Positions 24,488 through 32,696 of a stretch of DNA of 64,000 nucleotides are shown piece after piece (position 1 is the first letter of the stretch; each line of letters starts with the position of its first letter). Under the pieces are notes generated by a model. That model ran no database searches. It was not told the origin of the DNA and was given only the letters and a program-made list of their open reading frames with translations. The position numbers and the translations under genes were made by a program. The stretch is from Streptomyces dangxiongensis (GTDB lineage: Bacteria > Actinomycetota > Actinomycetes > Streptomycetales > Streptomycetaceae), in assembly GCF_003675325.1 (NCBI RefSeq), contig NZ_CP033073.1:2790001-2854000 (forward strand), in the 5' to 3' direction.

Positions 24488-25072
24488 TCAGTCGAGCGGG
24501 ACGGACCGGCGGGCGGGATCCCTCAGGTCCGTCCCGTGCGCGAGCCAGCGTTCCTGGAGGGCCTGGGCGCCGTGCACCCGCTTCCAGGCGGCCTCGTTCG
24601 GGGTCATCGGCAGCAGCGGCAGGAACCGTACGGGATCCATCGGGGCATCCAGCTCCAGGTCCTCGACCAGCCCGCCGGACTCGCCCACCAGCACCGAGGT
24701 GAAGGGGGCGCCGGGCCACAGCGGCCCGCCCACGTCCAGCGAGGCACCCGGCGCCACCACCAGACCCTCCACCTGGGGGGAGGCGGCCAGCACGGCGAGC
24801 GGGCGGAGCGCCTTGTCGGTGTCGGCGCGGCCCGCGCGGACGGACAGGACCAGTTCGGCGCGGGGCCCCGCGACCGGGTCGGCGAGCATCGCCGTGGGAT
24901 CGGTCATGGGGTGTGCGGACATGCCACAGGTGGCGTACCGGACGACGTCCCCCTCGTGGAAGCGGAGCACCTCGATGCGGTCGGTGCCGAGGAAGGTGAC
25001 CGCGGCCCGGGCGTCCGGCTCGCCCAGCGCGCTGCTCAACCGGGCCTCGACCAAGGGGAGAACATCAGCCAT
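24488..25072 (-). CDS. Suppressor-of-fused (SUFU)-like domain protein
   Basis: The 194-residue protein (ADVLPLVEARLSSAL at the start, VVRYATCGMSAHPM near residue 45, ELVLSVRAGRADTD near residue 70 and FLPLLPMTPNEAAWKRVHG near residue 145) has the layout of bacterial SUFU-domain proteins, common in toxin-immunity and unknown contexts. TATGCT lies 6 nt before the ATG with no ribosome-binding site, implying leaderless transcription; a longer frame from 25105 is possible. No toxin gene is seen next to it. Confidence 0.72.
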   Translation of the reverse strand: MADVLPLVEARLSSALGEPDARAAVTFLGTDRIEVLRFHEGDVVRYATCGMSAHPMTDPTAMLADPVAGPRAELVLSVRAGRADTDKALRPLAVLAASPQVEGLVVAPGASLDVGGPLWPGAPFTSVLVGESGGLVEDLELDAPMDPVRFLPLLPMTPNEAAWKRVHGAQALQERWLAHGTDLRDPARRSVPLD

Positions 25073-25114
25073 GCGCCGAGCATAGAACTCGTCAGCCGCG
25101 GGCAAAGCGGCGCC

Positions 25115-25270
25115 TTGACAGTACGGGCGGCTGGTACTCTGAGCCGGTGGTTCGGGGCAGCACGCCGTCAGGGGTGCCCCAGGCCCTCCAGGCGCCGGCG
25201 GACTCGCTGTCGAGTCCCGGCGCCGTTGAGACTCCCTTACGAGGGACCGGCCGGAGGAGGTGGGGCTGTC
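25115..25270 (+). promoter_or_regulatory. Structured leader RNA region upstream of corA
   Basis: It starts with TTGACA (25115-25120) and TGGTACTCT (25132-25140). Three stem-loops follow: GGGGCA...TGCCCC (25154-25180), a strong GGCGCCGG-GACTCG stem with its complement (25191-25224), and CCCT-TACG-AGGG (25234-25245). A strong ribosome-binding site GGAGGAGG then leads a 15-codon ORF. The known M-box magnesium riboswitch consensus is not recognisable. A second, overlapping leaderless-type frame (GTG 25147 to TGA 25323, 58 aa) includes a TTA codon at 25237. The region 25319-25561 shows no further gene. Confidence 0.5.
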
Positions 25271-25318
25271 ATGGATCGAAGTCGACCGTGCAGTACCACT
25301 CGCTCTTCCGGCTGCTGA
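25271..25318 (+). CDS. Possible 15-aa leader peptide before corA
   Basis: GGAGGAGG lies 10 nt before ATG, opening MDRSRPCSTTRSSGC then TGA. It has one of the best ribosome-binding sites of the window yet only 15 codons, rich in Arg/Ser with two cysteines. A regulatory leader role for corA, 243 nt downstream, is inferred from position only. Confidence 0.45.
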   Translation: MDRSRPCSTTRSSGC

Positions 25319-25561
25319 TCTGAATTACCGGCTGGCCGTCGCCTTCCCTTTCGCGTCGTCGTTCGGAAGAGCACTTCGTCTCGCTTTGCCTGATCTGTCT
25401 GACCTGAATCAGTTCTGCATCAGTAGCGAAGCCGCCACCGCGACGGTGCGGTGCTCCCCGCTTTGTGGACGTGCCAAACATCCGCAGTCAGGACGTCCCC
25501 ATTCCGGGCAGTTCCACCCGTCGCCGCGCGCTTTCGCTCCCGCCCGCGAAGGAGCCCGCCC

Positions 25562-26686
25562 ATGTCGATGATCCGCGACCTGCGCGCCGTGGTCCGCCCG
25601 TCGTCCCGTGTCTCGCTGCGCAAGGACGCGAGCACCTCGTACGACACCACACGCGACCCGGGCACGCCCTCGGCCGTCGTCGACTGCGCGGTCTACCGCG
25701 ACGGCGCCCGGGTGCCGACCCCCACGCCGCTGACCCCGCACGAGGCGATGCGGCTGGTGCGCCGTGACGGCGGCTTCGTCTGGATCGGTCTGCACGAGCC
25801 GACCGAGGCCGAATTCGCCGGTATCGCGGGCGAGTTCGGGCTGCACCCGCTGGCCGTCGAGGACGCCGTGCAGGCCCACCAGCGGCCCAAGCTCGAGCGG
25901 TACGACGACTCGCTGTTCACCGTCTTCAAGACCATCCACTACGTCGAGCACGACCGGCTCACCGCCAACAGCGAGGTCGTCGAGACCGGTGAGGTCATGT
26001 GCTTCACCGGCCGGGACTTCTTCATCACCGTCCGGCACGGCGGCCAGGGCTCCCTGCGGGCCCTGCGGCACCGGCTCCAGGACGACCCGGAGCTGCTCGC
26101 CAAGGGCCCGTCGGCCGTGCTGCACGCCATCGCCGACCATGTCGTGGACGGTTACATCGCCGTCGCCGACGCGGTGCAGGACGACATCGACGAGGTCGAG
26201 ACCGAGGTCTTCTCACCGGGTCGCAAGGGCGGCGTCTCCCGCGGTGTGGACTCGGCGCGGATCTACCAACTCAAGCGCGAGGTGCTGGAGTTCAAGCGTG
26301 CGGTGGCACCACTGCTGCGGCCGATGCAACTGCTGAGCGAGCGGCCCATGCGGCTGATCGACCCCGACATCCAGAAGTACTTCCGGGACGTCGCCGACCA
26401 CCTGGCCCGGGTGCAGGAGCAGGTCATGGGCTTCGACGAACTCCTCAACTCCATCCTCCAGGCCAACCTCGCCCAGGCGTCCGTCGCGCAGAACGAGGAC
26501 ATGCGCAAGATCACCGCGTGGGCGGCCATCATCGCCGTACCGACGATGGTCTGCGGCGTCTACGGCATGAACTTCGACCACATGCCCGAGCTGCACTGGA
26601 AGTACGGGTACCCGGCGATCATGGGAGTCACGGTCGTCCTGTGTCTGGGCATCCACCGCACGCTGAAGCGCAACGGCTGGCTGTGA
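25562..26686 (+). CDS. corA: CorA magnesium/cobalt channel
   Basis: The 374-residue protein has the long soluble N-terminal domain of CorA, a long helix (residues 200-310) and two C-terminal transmembrane helices with the signature YGMNF (near residue 333), the pore-mouth GMN motif. It is a homopentameric Mg2+ (also Co2+/Ni2+) channel in the cytoplasmic membrane. The N-terminal 40 residues (RDLRAVVRPSSRVSLRK) are a basic extension. The ATG at 25562 has GAAGGAG at 9 nt. A PRC/MgtE_N/CBS protein and DUF1003 gene 2 kb downstream suggest a shared link to metal homeostasis. Confidence 0.95.
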   Translation: MSMIRDLRAVVRPSSRVSLRKDASTSYDTTRDPGTPSAVVDCAVYRDGARVPTPTPLTPHEAMRLVRRDGGFVWIGLHEPTEAEFAGIAGEFGLHPLAVEDAVQAHQRPKLERYDDSLFTVFKTIHYVEHDRLTANSEVVETGEVMCFTGRDFFITVRHGGQGSLRALRHRLQDDPELLAKGPSAVLHAIADHVVDGYIAVADAVQDDIDEVETEVFSPGRKGGVSRGVDSARIYQLKREVLEFKRAVAPLLRPMQLLSERPMRLIDPDIQKYFRDVADHLARVQEQVMGFDELLNSILQANLAQASVAQNEDMRKITAWAAIIAVPTMVCGVYGMNFDHMPELHWKYGYPAIMGVTVVLCLGIHRTLKRNGWL

Positions 26687-26719
26687 GCGGGCCTGGGCGG
26701 CCTGGATAGGCTGGGGCGC

Positions 26720-27235
26720 ATGACTAGTGAGCTGCTCGACCGGGCCCTCATCGAGGAGGCCGCGAAGAAGTCCGGCCTCGTCTGGGTCAGGGGCGCCGGT
26801 GCGCCGGCCGCGCGTGCGCTGTGGCACGTGTGGCACGAGGGCGCCGTGTGCCTGGTCGGCGACGGGCCCGGTGAGCAGCCGCTGGAGGCGCTGGCCGACG
26901 GGGGCTCCGCCGAGGTGACCGTGCGCAGCAAGGACAAGGGCGGCCGGCTGGTGACGTTCCCGGTGACCGTGACCGAGCTGGCGTCCGGGTCCCCGGAGTG
27001 GGAGGCGGCCGTCGCCGAGCTGAAGGGCAAGCGGCTCAACGCCTCCGACGGCGAGCGGATGCCGGCCCGCTGGGCCCGTGAATGCCGGGTGCTGCGTCTG
27101 GCGCCGGCGGGGGCCGGGCAGCCGTTGCCCTCCGGCAGTCTGGCGGAACGTCCGGTCCCGACGCCGGCGACGACCCGCAGACCGGTCCCGGCGGCCCTGC
27201 CGAAGCTGCTGCTCAAGCGGCGGAAGAGGAAGTGA
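26720..27235 (+). CDS. Conserved hypothetical protein, possible split-barrel fold
   Basis: A 171-residue protein with an N-terminal part resembling small flavin split-barrel-like proteins (LVWVRGAGAPAARALWHVWH, then GAVCLVGDGPGEQ) and a basic, Pro/Arg-rich tail (PKLLLKRRKRK). No cofactor motif can be assigned. TAGGCT lies 7 nt before ATG and no Shine-Dalgarno sequence is present, so a leaderless mRNA is likely. It follows corA by 33 bp but has its own promoter. Confidence 0.7.
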   Translation: MTSELLDRALIEEAAKKSGLVWVRGAGAPAARALWHVWHEGAVCLVGDGPGEQPLEALADGGSAEVTVRSKDKGGRLVTFPVTVTELASGSPEWEAAVAELKGKRLNASDGERMPARWARECRVLRLAPAGAGQPLPSGSLAERPVPTPATTRRPVPAALPKLLLKRRKRK

Positions 27236-27508
27236 GGCGCGGGCGACGGCCCGTGCGCACCGCGAACCGCGTCCGGGACCGCGGGACCGCTCGGCCGGCG
27301 CCGCGTGCGGGGCCTTCGGCCGGACCGGGCCGGGTCCGGTCGCCGCGCTCGCGATCCCGCGAGGATCCGGACGGCCGGTCCCGGGTGCGCTGCTGCCCGG
27401 TCCGGGCCGCCCGGGTGGGACGGCCGGCCGCCGGGCGCCGCAGGGCGTCGGTGGTCACCGGTGCCGCGGGGCCCCGCCCGGACCGGCCATGAGTCCGCCT
27501 CCGGCCGC
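27236..27508. other. GC-rich intergenic region between convergent genes
   Basis: 273 bp of very high GC with no supported gene. The stem CCGGACC-GGGCCG-GGTCCGG (27320-27339) and other short GC palindromes could end transcription from both sides. Confidence 0.5.
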
Positions 27509-28261
27509 TCAGGACGCCGGTAGCTGCTTGCCGTAGTCCACCGTGTCCGACGCGGACGGCTTCGTGAGGGCGAAGTTCTCGCCCCAGTCGGAGAAGCGGA
27601 GTGTGCCCGCGCCGCCGGCGCGGACCAGGCGCAGCGGGTACGGCGTGCCCTGGAGGGACACGTCGAGCGTGCCGCCGGAGCCCTTGTCGCCGGTGATGCG
27701 GATCGTGGGGGTGCCCGCCTGGTCGTGGTGGCCTTCCGTCGCCAGCGTGCCGTGCAGCGTCAGCAGACCGTCGAGGAGGACGTCCTTGTCCGTGAAGCCG
27801 CTGAACTTCCTGTACGCGGGGTCCCCCTGCGGCACCTTCACGTACTTGCCGTCGAGCTTGCCGACCGCGCCGTCGCCGCCACCGTCGCCGTCGGCGTGGT
27901 CCCAGAAGTCCGGGCCGGCCTTCAGATACAGCTCCTGCCCGATGCGCAGCAGCCTGAAGGCCGCCCCCTGCGAGGTCACCGAGCCGGTCCCGCCGCCGGC
28001 CTTGAGCCGCATGTCCAGCCGGTACGTACGGCCGCTGGTCACCACGGTCCCCGACAGCCGTACCGCCGCCGCACCCTCCGCCGCCGCCCGCGTCCTGGAC
28101 TGGATCTTGCCGGCGGGCAGCTTGCCCACCCCGTTGGTCCCCGCGTCCGGATCGTCGCCGCCGCCGCACCCTGCCAGCACCATCGCCCCTGTCAGGGCCA
28201 GCGCGCAGGTCACGGTCACCAGCGCGGTGCGGCGGGTACGGCCCCGGGGAATCGCAGTCAC
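27509..28261 (-). CDS. LppX/LprG-like lipoprotein (LolA-fold)
   Basis: The 250-residue precursor has a signal peptide ending in lipobox LAGC near residue 32, followed by a Gly/Asp linker and a domain on the LppX/LprAFG pattern (QSRTRAAAEGAAAVRLSGTV, then GGGTGSVTSQGAAFRLLRIG, LYLKAGPDFWDH and a C-terminal PYPLRLVR...FSDWG). Such lipoproteins carry lipids or act in outer-face envelope assembly in actinobacteria; the Streptomyces ligand is unknown. GTG 28261 is chosen, with AGAAAGG upstream. The gene diverges from the PRC/MgtE_N gene. Confidence 0.82.
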   Translation of the reverse strand: MTAIPRGRTRRTALVTVTCALALTGAMVLAGCGGGDDPDAGTNGVGKLPAGKIQSRTRAAAEGAAAVRLSGTVVTSGRTYRLDMRLKAGGGTGSVTSQGAAFRLLRIGQELYLKAGPDFWDHADGDGGGDGAVGKLDGKYVKVPQGDPAYRKFSGFTDKDVLLDGLLTLHGTLATEGHHDQAGTPTIRITGDKGSGGTLDVSLQGTPYPLRLVRAGGAGTLRFSDWGENFALTKPSASDTVDYGKQLPAS

Positions 28262-28466
28262 AGGTGGAGCTGCCTTTCTGACGGTTCCTGAGCGGCGTAC
28301 CGCAGCGTACCGGTGCCCCGTCCACCCCATGGAGCCGGACCGTCCGGACCGCCCACCAGGGCGTATCCGACCGGTAGGAGCTAGCCTGAAGCGCACCCGA
28401 GCGGGTAGATCCGAGCAGATCACACACCCAGCAATCCCTCCTGTCCCAGGCAAAGGAAGCAGAGCC

Positions 28467-29756
28467 ATGGCAGCCGGCGCCCCCCGGATCTTCGTCTCGC
28501 ACATCGCCGGGGTCCCCGTCTTCGATCCGGCAGGCGACCAGGTGGGCCGCGTCCGCGACCTGGTCGTCATGCTGCGTGTGGGCAGACGGCCCCCGCGCGT
28601 CCTCGGGCTGGTCGTCGAGCTGTCCACCCGGCGCCGGATCTTCCTGCCCATGACCCGGATCACCGGCATCGAGTCCGGCCAGGTCATCACCACCGGCGTG
28701 CTCAACGTCCGCCGTTTCGAGCAGCGGCCCACCGAGCGGCTGGTCTTCGGCGAACTGCTGGACCGGCGCGTGACCCTGGTGGAGACCGGTGAGGAGGTCA
28801 GCGTCCTCGACGTGTCCGTGCAGCAGTTGCCCGCCCGCCGGGACTGGGAGGTCGACCGGGTCTTCCTGCGCAAGGGACGCAAGGCCGGGGCGTTCCGGCG
28901 GGCCAAGGGCGAGACGCTGACCGCCGAGTGGTCGGCCGTCACCGGGTTCTCCCTGGAGGAGCACGGGCAGGGCGCCGAGAGCCTGCTCGCCACCTTCGAG
29001 CAGTTGCGCCCCGCCGACCTCGCCAACGTCCTGCACCACCTCTCCGCCAAGCGGCGCGCCGAGGTCGCCGCCGCCCTGGACGACGACCGGCTCGCGGACG
29101 TCCTGGAGGAGCTGCCCGAGGATGACCAGATCGAGATCCTCGGCAAGCTGAAGGAGGAGCGCGCGGCGGACGTGCTGGAGGCGATGGACCCCGACGACGC
29201 GGCCGACCTGCTCTCGGAGCTGCCCGAGGAGGACAAGGAGCGGCTGCTGAGCCTGATGAAGCCCGCCGACGCGGCCGACGTGCGGCGCCTGATGTCGTAC
29301 GAGGAGCACACGGCCGGCGGTCTGATGACCACCGAACCGATCGTGCTGCGCCCGGACGCCACCGTCGCCGACGCGCTCGCCCGGGTCCGCAACCCGGACC
29401 TGTCCCCCGCCCTCGCCGCCCAGGTCTACGTCTGCCGCCCGCCGGACGAGACCCCGACCGGCAAGTACCTGGGCACGGTGCACTTCCAGCGGCTGCTGCG
29501 CGACCCCCCGTACACGCTGGTCAGCTCGCTGGTCGACGACGACCTCCAGCCGCTGGCCCCGGGCGCCGCGCTGCCGGTCATCGCCGGGTTCTTCGCCACG
29601 TACGACATGGTGGCGGCGCCCGTCGTCGACGAGTCCGGGTCGCTGCTCGGCGCGGTGACCGTGGACGACGTACTGGACCACATGCTGCCCGACGACTGGC
29701 GGGAGACGGAGTTCCACCTGGACGAGGGAAAGGAGGCGCCCACGCATGGCTCCTGA
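28467..29756 (+). CDS. PRC-barrel / MgtE N-domain / CBS-pair protein without the MgtE channel
   Basis: The 429-residue soluble protein has a PRC-barrel-like start (IFVSHIAGVPVFDPAGD, residues 8-24) repeated in the next 100 residues. An MgtE N-terminal superhelical domain follows (DLANVLHHLSAKRRAEV and DQIEILGKLKEERAADVLEA), then two CBS motifs (GGLMTTEPIVLRPDATVADA and ATYDMVAAPVVDESG). MgtE uses these domains to sense Mg2+ and ATP, but the transmembrane pore domain is absent. A regulatory or sensor role, perhaps for the neighbouring DUF1003 protein, is inferred. ATG with AAGGAAG; it overlaps the DUF1003 gene by 11 bp. Confidence 0.9.
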   Translation: MAAGAPRIFVSHIAGVPVFDPAGDQVGRVRDLVVMLRVGRRPPRVLGLVVELSTRRRIFLPMTRITGIESGQVITTGVLNVRRFEQRPTERLVFGELLDRRVTLVETGEEVSVLDVSVQQLPARRDWEVDRVFLRKGRKAGAFRRAKGETLTAEWSAVTGFSLEEHGQGAESLLATFEQLRPADLANVLHHLSAKRRAEVAAALDDDRLADVLEELPEDDQIEILGKLKEERAADVLEAMDPDDAADLLSELPEEDKERLLSLMKPADAADVRRLMSYEEHTAGGLMTTEPIVLRPDATVADALARVRNPDLSPALAAQVYVCRPPDETPTGKYLGTVHFQRLLRDPPYTLVSSLVDDDLQPLAPGAALPVIAGFFATYDMVAAPVVDESGSLLGAVTVDDVLDHMLPDDWRETEFHLDEGKEAPTHGS

Positions 29757-30351
29757 GCGCGAGACCGGGACCCGGGAGCGTCATCCGGCGGGCGCCACGG
29801 CCGCCGGCCGGCCCCGCGGTGCCCGGCTGGACCAGCCCCGCACGCCGCGCCACCGGATGCTGCCCGAGTGGGACCCGGAGGCCTTCGGCCGGCTGTCGGA
29901 GCGGATCGCCCGGTTCCTGGGCACGGGACGCTTCATCGTCTGGATGACGATCGTCATCATCGCCTGGGTGGTGTGGAACATCGCCGCGCCCGCCCATCTG
30001 CGGTTCGACAACTACCCGTTCATCTTCCTGACGCTGATGCTGTCGCTCCAGGCGTCCTACGCGGCCCCGCTGATCCTGCTGGCGCAGAACCGGCAGGACG
30101 ACCGCGACCGGGTCAACCTGGAGCAGGACCGCAAGCAGAACGAGCGGTCCATCGCCGATACCGAGTACCTGACCCGGGAGGTGGCCGCGCTGCGCATGGG
30201 CCTCGGCGAGGTCGCCACCCGTGACTGGATCCGCTCGGAGCTTCAGGACGTGGTGAAGGAGCTGGAGGAGCGCAGACGCCACGACGGTCACGTCGTATTC
30301 CCGGCAGAGCGGGCGGAACGGTCACCGGGACGTGACGCAGACGACCGCTGA
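29746..30351 (+). CDS. DUF1003 membrane protein
   Basis: The 201-residue protein has a basic N-terminus, then two transmembrane helices (FIVWMTIVIIAWVVWNIA and FIFLTLMLSLQASYAAPLIL) separated by the DUF1003 signature NYPFIFL. A charged helical tail (QNRQDDRDRVNLEQDRKQN) follows. The family is often annotated with cyclic-nucleotide or magnesium-transporter genes but has no assigned activity. Coupled by an 11-bp overlap to the PRC/MgtE_N/CBS gene, so the pair likely works together. Confidence 0.88.
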   Translation: MAPERETGTRERHPAGATAAGRPRGARLDQPRTPRHRMLPEWDPEAFGRLSERIARFLGTGRFIVWMTIVIIAWVVWNIAAPAHLRFDNYPFIFLTLMLSLQASYAAPLILLAQNRQDDRDRVNLEQDRKQNERSIADTEYLTREVAALRMGLGEVATRDWIRSELQDVVKELEERRRHDGHVVFPAERAERSPGRDADDR

Positions 30352-30394
30352 GGGGCTACCCGCGGGCCCCTCGGCGCGCCGTACCATCGTCCTT

Positions 30395-31528
30395 ATGGCT
30401 ACGGAAGACGCGGTGCGCGAGGCACTGGCGACGGTGAACGACCCCGAGATCAACCGCCCGATCACCGAACTGGGGATGGTCAAGTCGGTGGAGATCGGCG
30501 CGGACGGAGCGGTCGCGGTCACCGTGTACCTGACCGTGTCCGGCTGCCCGATGCGCGAGACCATCACGCAGCGCGTCACCGACGCGGTCTCGCGGGTCGA
30601 GGGCGTCACCCGTGTCGACGTCACCCTCGACGTGATGAGCGACGAGCAGCGCAAGGAGCTTGCGAACGCCCTGCGCGGCGGCCAGACCGAGCGCGAGGTG
30701 CCCTTCGCCAAGCCGGGCAGCCTCACCCGGGTCTACGCGGTCGCCTCCGGCAAGGGTGGCGTCGGCAAGTCCTCCGTGACGGTCAACCTGGCCGCGGCGA
30801 TGGCGGCCGACGGCCTCAAGGTGGGCGTGGTCGACGCCGACATCTACGGCCACAGCGTGCCGCGCATGCTGGGCGCCGACGGTCGTCCCACCCAGGTCGA
30901 GAACATGATCATGCCGCCGTCCGCGCACGGCGTGAAGGTCATCTCGATCGGCATGTTCACCCCGGGCAACGCCCCCGTCGTCTGGCGCGGCCCGATGCTG
31001 CACCGCGCGCTCCAGCAGTTCCTCGCGGACGTCTACTGGGGCGATCTCGACGTGCTCCTGCTCGACCTCCCGCCGGGCACCGGTGACATCGCGATCTCGG
31101 TGGCCCAGCTCGTCCCGAACGCCGAGATCCTGGTGGTGACGACCCCGCAGCAGGCGGCGGCCGAGGTGGCCGAGCGCGCGGGCTCCATCGCCGTGCAGAC
31201 CCACCAGAAGATCGTCGGCGTGGTCGAGAACATGTCCGGCCTGCCCTGCCCGCACTGCGGCGAGATGGTCGACGTCTTCGGCACGGGCGGCGGCCAGCGG
31301 GTCGCCGACGGCCTCACCCGGACGACGGGTACGACCGTCCCGGTCCTCGGCAGCATCCCGATCGACGTCCGCCTCCGCGAGGGCGGCGACGAGGGCAAGC
31401 CGGTGGTCCTGACCGACCCGGCCTCCCCGGCGGGCAGCGCGCTGCGGGCCATCGCCGGGAAGCTGGGCGGCAGGCAGCGGGGGCTGTCGGGTCTGTCCCT
31501 GGGGATCACACCGAAGAACAAGTTCTGA
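30395..31528 (+). CDS. mrp: Mrp/NBP35-family iron-sulfur carrier ATPase
   Basis: The 377-residue protein has an N-terminal MIP18/DUF59 domain (residues 1-80, SGCPMRETI), then a deviant P-loop SGKGGVGKSS near residue 117, VVDADIYGHS, LLLDLPPGTGD and the paired cysteines PCPHCGE near residue 285 that bind a bridging Fe-S cluster. It assembles or delivers [4Fe-4S] clusters in the cytosol. TACCAT lies 7 nt before ATG without a ribosome-binding site, suggesting a leaderless start. A GC stem-loop terminator follows. Confidence 0.95.
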   Translation: MATEDAVREALATVNDPEINRPITELGMVKSVEIGADGAVAVTVYLTVSGCPMRETITQRVTDAVSRVEGVTRVDVTLDVMSDEQRKELANALRGGQTEREVPFAKPGSLTRVYAVASGKGGVGKSSVTVNLAAAMAADGLKVGVVDADIYGHSVPRMLGADGRPTQVENMIMPPSAHGVKVISIGMFTPGNAPVVWRGPMLHRALQQFLADVYWGDLDVLLLDLPPGTGDIAISVAQLVPNAEILVVTTPQQAAAEVAERAGSIAVQTHQKIVGVVENMSGLPCPHCGEMVDVFGTGGGQRVADGLTRTTGTTVPVLGSIPIDVRLREGGDEGKPVVLTDPASPAGSALRAIAGKLGGRQRGLSGLSLGITPKNKF

Positions 31529-31540
31529 CGACCCCAGGAG

Positions 31541-31567
31541 GGCGCCGGGCTCCCTCGGGAGGGCGCC
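31541..31567 (+). terminator. Terminator after mrp
   Basis: GGCGCC pairs with GGCGCC (31541-31546/31562-31567) and the inner CTCCC-TC-GGGAG adds five pairs, 13 bp after the stop codon. Confidence 0.65.
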
Positions 31568-31597
31568 GCGCTCCTCGTCGGACGACGTCCCTTCGGC

Positions 31598-31671
31598 GGG
31601 CGGCGTCCCACCGACGGGCGGCCGGCTCCTCGACGGGCGGCGTCCCACCGACGGGCGGCCGACTCCCTCGC
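31598..31671. repeat. 37-bp intergenic tandem repeat
   Basis: GGGCGGCGTCCCACCGACGG begins at 31598 and 31635, so two copies of a 37-bp unit lie head to tail. Further decayed pieces occur to 31720. The whole space 31529-31788 holds no supported gene. Confidence 0.75.
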
Positions 31672-31788
31672 CGGACGGCAGTCCCTCGGCGGCGGGTGGC
31701 GGCGAGTCGCCCGCCGCATCGTCAAGTGCCCTGACCCGCACGTGTCCTGTGGTGCAGGGGGGCGCCGGTTGCGGTCGGCGCCCCTTCG

Positions 31789-32455
31789 TCATGCGTAGGC
31801 GCCGATGTCCTTCACCACGGCGAACCCGAGCCCGTACGCGCTCATCCCCCGCCCGTACGCGCCCAGATGCACGCCCGCCCCGGTCGTGCCGGCCAGCACC
31901 CAGCCGAACTCCGACTCCCGGTAACAGAACGAGGCCGCGACCCCGTCCACCGGCAGGGAGAGTCTGGACCACTCCGGTCCGTCGAGGTCGTCGGCCAGAG
32001 CCCACGCGGTCTCGGTCTGCTGGTCCAGCCAGTCGTCCCGCAGGCTGTGGTCCATCTGCCCGGGCCAGGTGAAGGACAGCAGCCCCACCCCGGGCCAGCC
32101 ACGCCGCCGAGGACACCGACGTCGCCTCCAGCAGCCCCGTACCGTCGGCGCTGCGCCGGGACGGCTGCGCGGCGACGGTCACCACGACCGCGAACTTCTC
32201 CCGCGGTTCACCGGCGGAACCGGAATCACCGCGCACGGACGGCTCGTCACCGTGCCCGATCGAACCGTGCTCGACGGCGCCGTCGGCCGCCGCGCCGACC
32301 TGCATCAGCCAGCGCGGCCCCGTGAACGCCTCGTCGAGGCCGTACCACGGGAAGGGCGCCCGCAGGTAACCGTCGACCGTACGCCGGGCGGAGGGGAGCT
32401 GCTGTCCACCCTCCGCGGCCGGCGGCTGCGCGCCCACCCGACTCGTCGTCTCCAT
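31789..32455 (-). pseudogene. Frameshifted hypothetical gene between tatB and mrp
   Basis: From ATG 32455 (GAGGAGG 10 nt upstream), a frame runs METTSRVGAQPPAAEGGQ to the segment SSAAWLA near 32095. The reading then continues without overlap in the next frame as VGLLSFTWPGQMDH through GLGFAVVKDIGAYA to the stop at 31789. One extra C in the run CCCGGGG (about 32088-32095) explains the shift. The joined product is about 221 residues of a conserved actinobacterial type without known function. Either a recent mutation or a sequence error; the rest is intact. Confidence 0.75.
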
Positions 32456-32600
32456 CTGCCCGGACGCCTCCTCGCTCTCGTCGGACCGGGGTCGCCCGCC
32501 CCCCTTCGGGCGTACGTGTCCGGTCCGCACAACAACTCGGCAGCATATCCACACCGCTGAGAGCGGCAGGGCAGGCGCCGGCTGCGTGGGTCACGCGAAC

Positions 32601-32614
32601 GGCCTGTTCAGGCC
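32601..32614 (-). terminator. Short stem-loop downstream of tatB
   Basis: GGCCTG-TT-CAGGCC is a perfect 6-bp palindrome about 85 bp past the tatB stop. A second dyad, GCGTT-ATGA-AACGC (32630-32643), lies beside it in an AT-richer patch. The remaining 32456-32696 shows no gene. Confidence 0.45.
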
Positions 32615-32696
32615 GAGTGAGACGGGTGTGCGTTATGAAACGCGTCACGTGCGCGGGATGCGCCCGCATGCGCGTGTCGGCGTGGGGCGGCGGTCG

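Noticed and set aside
25115..25140. Standard sigma70-type promoter TTGACA/TACTCT before corA
   Set aside because: The spacer is only 14 nt, too short for confident assignment; kept as a tentative part of the leader only.
25260..25571. 103-codon plus-strand frame ahead of corA
   Set aside because: No ribosome-binding site for its start and no conserved pattern; the 15-codon ORF in another frame has the good site.
27213..29747. 844-codon minus-strand frame
   Set aside because: It overlaps two recognised proteins (LppX-like lipoprotein and PRC/MgtE_N/CBS) in wrong phases and has no domain.
30356..32554. 732-codon minus-strand frame across mrp
   Set aside because: Only its first 120 codons (from ATG 32455) match the frameshifted gene; the remainder is the shadow of mrp.
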